In this document: positions 6,257 to 8,672 of the stretch, piece by piece | Position numbering within the stretch: position 1 is the stretch's first letter | How the letters are laid out: each line of letters starts with the position of its first letter | Source of the DNA: Flavobacteriales bacterium UBA1820 | GTDB taxonomy: Bacteria > Bacteroidota > Bacteroidia > Flavobacteriales > UBA1820 | Assembly: GCA_002314265.1 (NCBI GenBank) | Contig: DCEW01000068.1 | Span: forward strand, 66,706 to 75,377 | DNA: 8,672 nucleotides | Direction: 5' to 3' | Translations under genes and position numbers: made by a program | The notes under the pieces: model-generated | The model's database searches: none | Told to the model about the DNA's origin: nothing | Seen by the model: the letters and a program-made list of their open reading frames with translations, nothing else

Positions 6257-7156
6257 ATGGCTAGTAACATCAACATTCAGAAAAAATGTGAGTGGTGTGG
6301 CAAATTATTTATTGCCCACAAGATCTCGACACGATGCTGTTCGCGTCGTTGTGCTAACCTTGCCTACAAAGAAAAAACAAGGCAAAAGCGTGTTAGCGAA
6401 TTCCAAACAATGGTCAATCAGCAAACCGAAAAAGAAGATTGCATTGACAAGGATTTCTTCACCCCAAGCGAAGCTGCAAAGTATATCGGTATCAGCAGGG
6501 CTACCTTTTATAGGTATCTAGAAACTAACCTGATAAAATCGGTTCAGTTAAAGAGAAAGACTATTATCAGGAAACGAGACATCGAGGCTCTGTTTGATAA
6601 TGCTTCTCCTTACAAAAAACATCTACCAAGAGCCAAGCAGAGCATCACCGACTTTTACACCACAGCTGAAGTAAAGGAAAAGTATGGAGTAAAGGATTCC
6701 TGGATATTTCACATCGCTAAGGAACATAATATTCCACGAACCTTTCACCGTGGAAAAACCTATTGGAGCAAAAAGCATATTGATGATTACTTTGCAAAGA
6801 AAGCTCCCGATCCTGAAATCAAGGAATGGTACAGCACGCAAGATATGCAGGAGAAGTTCGGTATGACACTGACGGCCATCTATTCTTTTGTATCAAAGAA
6901 TGCTATTCCCAAAAAGAAAGTCGGCATCATGGTGTATTACTCCAAGAAGCATGTGGACATTGCCAAAGGTCTCATAGCTCCCGAAGAGCCCAAATATTAC
7001 ACCATTGCCGAAGCGATGGAGCGATTCAATCTGACACGGGACCAACTCTACCATTATGTGAAATACCATAATATCCCTCGTATCAAGGTCGGTAAATATA
7101 CCAAGATTCTGCGGGCAGAGCTGGACAAGTTCTTTGAGCCTCCAAAGATAGAATGA
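6257..7156 (+). CDS. multi-module winged-HTH DNA-binding protein with N-terminal zinc-finger-like motif (possible excisionase/regulator)
   Basis: This 299-residue protein has four excisionase/MerR-like HTH modules in a row, at about 67-114, 133-179, 191-237 and 247-293. Each has an aromatic-rich lead-in (FFTPSEAA, FYTTAEV, WYSTQDM, YYTIAEA), a recognition-helix region and a basic wing. Modules 2-4 share the wing element N-x-IP-R/K (HNIPR, NAIPK, HNIPR). Modules 2 and 3 share SKKH. The N-terminus carries C11-x2-C14 and C28-x3-C32, a treble-clef-like pattern resembling the zinc site of the gyrase inhibitor YacG. I recall similar proteins beside integrases in Bacteroides elements, usually annotated only as HTH proteins. 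A role as recombination directionality factor or regulator of the next gene is inferred from position. The ATG at 6257 is chosen over the out-of-frame 6252. The stop lies 92 bases before the integrase, and that gap has only a weak TGGTG/CACCA hairpin near 7173-7190. Confidence 0.85.
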   Translation: MASNINIQKKCEWCGKLFIAHKISTRCCSRRCANLAYKEKTRQKRVSEFQTMVNQQTEKEDCIDKDFFTPSEAAKYIGISRATFYRYLETNLIKSVQLKRKTIIRKRDIEALFDNASPYKKHLPRAKQSITDFYTTAEVKEKYGVKDSWIFHIAKEHNIPRTFHRGKTYWSKKHIDDYFAKKAPDPEIKEWYSTQDMQEKFGMTLTAIYSFVSKNAIPKKKVGIMVYYSKKHVDIAKGLIAPEEPKYYTIAEAMERFNLTRDQLYHYVKYHNIPRIKVGKYTKILRAELDKFFEPPKIE

Positions 7157-7248
7157 GCCGAAAGTTATTTTCTGGTGATAAATACCACCATCATAACACC
7201 TTTTTAATTTGCAACAAAAACAAGTATTAATCAAACAACAATATAGCT

Positions 7249-8373
7249 ATGACACTTACATGCACCAACGTAACACTGAGACAAAAGCCATTGCGTAACG
7301 ACCGCATATCTCTATATCTGGATTATTATCCGGCCATCCGCAATCCTTATACGATGAAGATGAGTCGCCGGGAATTCCTTGGTATCTACATCTATGCCAA
7401 GCCCAAGAATGAGCAGCAAAGAATGTTCAATCAGGACATGCTGAACAAGGCAGAGGCAATCCGCTGTATCCGTGTCCAGTCGCTTATCAATGAAGAATTC
7501 GGGTTCCTGGATAAGAACAAGCAAAAGGTAGATTTCCTTGCCTACTTCCGAACAAAGGCACGGGAAAAATATGAGAAATGGGATTGTGTTTACAACCACT
7601 TTGAGAAATTTGTCGGCGGCAAATGTACCTTCGGCGATGTCACCGTGGAACTGTGCGAGAAGTTCAGGGATTACCTGCTCAAATGCAAACAAATCAATCA
7701 TCCCAATGCTTATATCTCACGCAATTCGGCAGCTGGTTATTATTCGACGTTCCGTGCCTTATTGAAAATAGCCTATAAAGAGAAGATGTTGCGTGAGAAC
7801 TTGAACGACTTTCTGGAAAAAATCGAATGGAAAGAGGTCAAGAAAGAATATCTGACACTTGATGAAGTCAAGAAACTGGCGGCTACGCCATGTAAGATTC
7901 CAGTCTTGAAACAAGCCTCCCTATTTGCCTGCATGACCGGTCTTCGTATCAGTGATATTCTGAAGCTGGACTGGCGTGACTTTGAGGTTGGGCCAGACCA
8001 AGGCTACTACATCCGTATCTGTACCGAGAAAACGGAAACCGAAGCTACGCTCCCCATCAGTCAGGAAGCACTGGAGTTGTGTGGCGAATGGGGCACCGGA
8101 AAAGTCTTCAAAGGTTTAACCCGCTCCATGACTCATCATCCCTTGAAACAATGGATTGCCGAAGCCGGAATCAGAAAACACATAACCTTCCATACCGGCC
8201 GCCACTCGTACGCCACATCTGTCTGTTTGGCCAATGGGGTAAGCATTGAGAATGTAGCCAAAATGCTCGGTCACTCCAATATCAAGATGACGCAGCACTA
8301 TGCAAGGGTACTCGACAGTTCCATTCTGAAAGATATGAATAATGTAAGGGATGTACTTTCAAATTGTCTGTAG
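7249..8373 (+). CDS. tyrosine recombinase (site-specific integrase)
   Basis: This 374-residue integrase should cut and rejoin DNA at the element's ends to integrate and excise it. Three parts are visible: an N-terminal arm-binding-like domain of the Bacteroidota type (about 10-95), a SAM-like core-binding domain (about 95-190), and the catalytic domain (about 200-360). The full catalytic set is present: Arg233 in TGLRISDI, Lys261 in TEKTET, His315 and Arg318 in HTGRHSYAT, His342 in LGHSNI, and the nucleophile Tyr351 in TQHYARV. The first arginine is present, unlike the CTnDOT integrase IntDOT, which is known to lack it. The gene is complete with no frameshift, so the enzyme could be active. 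The A-rich leader with no Shine-Dalgarno site is normal for the phylum. The next gene starts 3 bases after its stop. Confidence 0.95.
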   Translation: MTLTCTNVTLRQKPLRNDRISLYLDYYPAIRNPYTMKMSRREFLGIYIYAKPKNEQQRMFNQDMLNKAEAIRCIRVQSLINEEFGFLDKNKQKVDFLAYFRTKAREKYEKWDCVYNHFEKFVGGKCTFGDVTVELCEKFRDYLLKCKQINHPNAYISRNSAAGYYSTFRALLKIAYKEKMLRENLNDFLEKIEWKEVKKEYLTLDEVKKLAATPCKIPVLKQASLFACMTGLRISDILKLDWRDFEVGPDQGYYIRICTEKTETEATLPISQEALELCGEWGTGKVFKGLTRSMTHHPLKQWIAEAGIRKHITFHTGRHSYATSVCLANGVSIENVAKMLGHSNIKMTQHYARVLDSSILKDMNNVRDVLSNCL

Positions 8374-8376
8374 CTT

Positions 8377-8672
8377 ATGAAAAGAGAAATTATCCATATA
8401 ACGGAGGACGGCAGGATTGTTATTCCTGCTGTCCATCCTGATAAGATTCGTATGGACGAAGCCGAACTCGTCGGCTTGTTCAATGTGGTTGCACCGACCT
8501 TACGAGCAGCGAAAAGAAGAATATATAAACTTGAGATATTGCAACCATTCACCGCAGAACAACGTATTCCGTTAAAAGAGGGGTATCAGGTAGTCTATAA
8601 CCTGGAAATGATATTTGCGCTTGCCTTTCAGATTAATACTTATCCGGCCCAACAATTACGTGAGTATATAAT
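8377..8672 (+). CDS. RhuM-like HTH protein, N-terminal part (3' end outside window)
   Basis: An open frame begins with ATG three bases after the integrase stop and runs off the window with 98 residues visible. This tight spacing suggests translational coupling with the integrase. Residues about 26-55 (MDEAELVGLF, then PTLRAAKRRIY) look like a winged-HTH start. Residues 72-87 (VVYNLEMIFALAFQIN) resemble the YNLDMIIAVGYRVNS block of the RhuM family, a group of poorly understood proteins often found on mobile and virulence islands. The following QQLREYI fits the FRxWA-like stretch there. The family call is from memory of motifs only. I assign no function beyond probable DNA binding or regulation. 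Confidence 0.6.
   Translation, partial: MKREIIHITEDGRIVIPAVHPDKIRMDEAELVGLFNVVAPTLRAAKRRIYKLEILQPFTAEQRIPLKEGYQVVYNLEMIFALAFQINTYPAQQLREYI

Larger units (their letters stand above)
6008..8672. mobile_element. left end of an integrative element inserted at mnmE (right end outside window)
   Basis: Everything after the mnmE stop is AT-rich with different codon use from the six host genes. It encodes a multi-HTH DNA-binding protein, a complete tyrosine recombinase and a RhuM-like HTH protein. This is the set expected at the recombination end of a Bacteroidota conjugative or mobilizable element. The three genes read away from mnmE into the element. No transfer, relaxase or cargo gene is visible, so the element class is undetermined. 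The exact left boundary could lie up to about 200 bases to the right of 6007, and the terminator at 6053 could be host DNA. Confidence 0.75.

Noticed and set aside
7173..7205. possible terminator between the HTH gene and the integrase
   Set aside because: The TGGTG/CACCA stem is weak and ten bases away from the T-run at 7201-7205. I would not rely on it.
8298..8552. 84-codon minus-strand frame near the right edge
   Set aside because: It overlaps the end of the integrase and the RhuM-like frame, which have matching direction and motif support. The minus frame has none.

Overview
The window looks like a chromosome of the phylum Bacteroidota. The host genes are GC-rich, with codon third positions mostly G or C. 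They have A-rich leaders rather than clear Shine-Dalgarno sites, and their proteins are Bacteroidota-like, for example an Obg that ends soon after its G domain. A GC-rich gut genus such as Alistipes is my best guess, but this is an inference from composition and style.

Positions 1-6007 are ordinary core genome, all on the + strand: the 3' end of obgE, then ung, aroC, apt, hflX and mnmE. The cluster mixes DNA repair (Ung), the last step of the shikimate pathway (AroC), purine salvage (Apt) and three translation- or ribosome-linked GTPases (Obg, HflX, MnmE). A good intrinsic terminator follows apt. A second one lies about 45 bases after mnmE.

From about 6008 the character changes sharply. The DNA becomes AT-rich and codon use shifts. 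A 249-base non-coding strip follows, packed with short direct and inverted repeats. After it come a 299-residue DNA-binding protein with one zinc-finger-like motif and four tandem winged-HTH modules, an intact tyrosine recombinase (R-K-H-R-H-Y set visible), and the start of a RhuM-like HTH protein that runs off the window. I read this as the left end of an integrative element inserted at the 3' end of mnmE. The last 18 bases of mnmE would be the attachment core, and the repeat strip would hold integrase and accessory-factor binding sites. The right end (attR) and any cargo lie outside the window, so the type of element (ICE, mobilizable island or other) cannot be told.

The most notable points are the use of the mnmE 3' end as target, the same locus used by SGI1-family islands in Gammaproteobacteria, and the pairing of a four-module HTH protein with a roughly 10-bp phased repeat just upstream of its gene.
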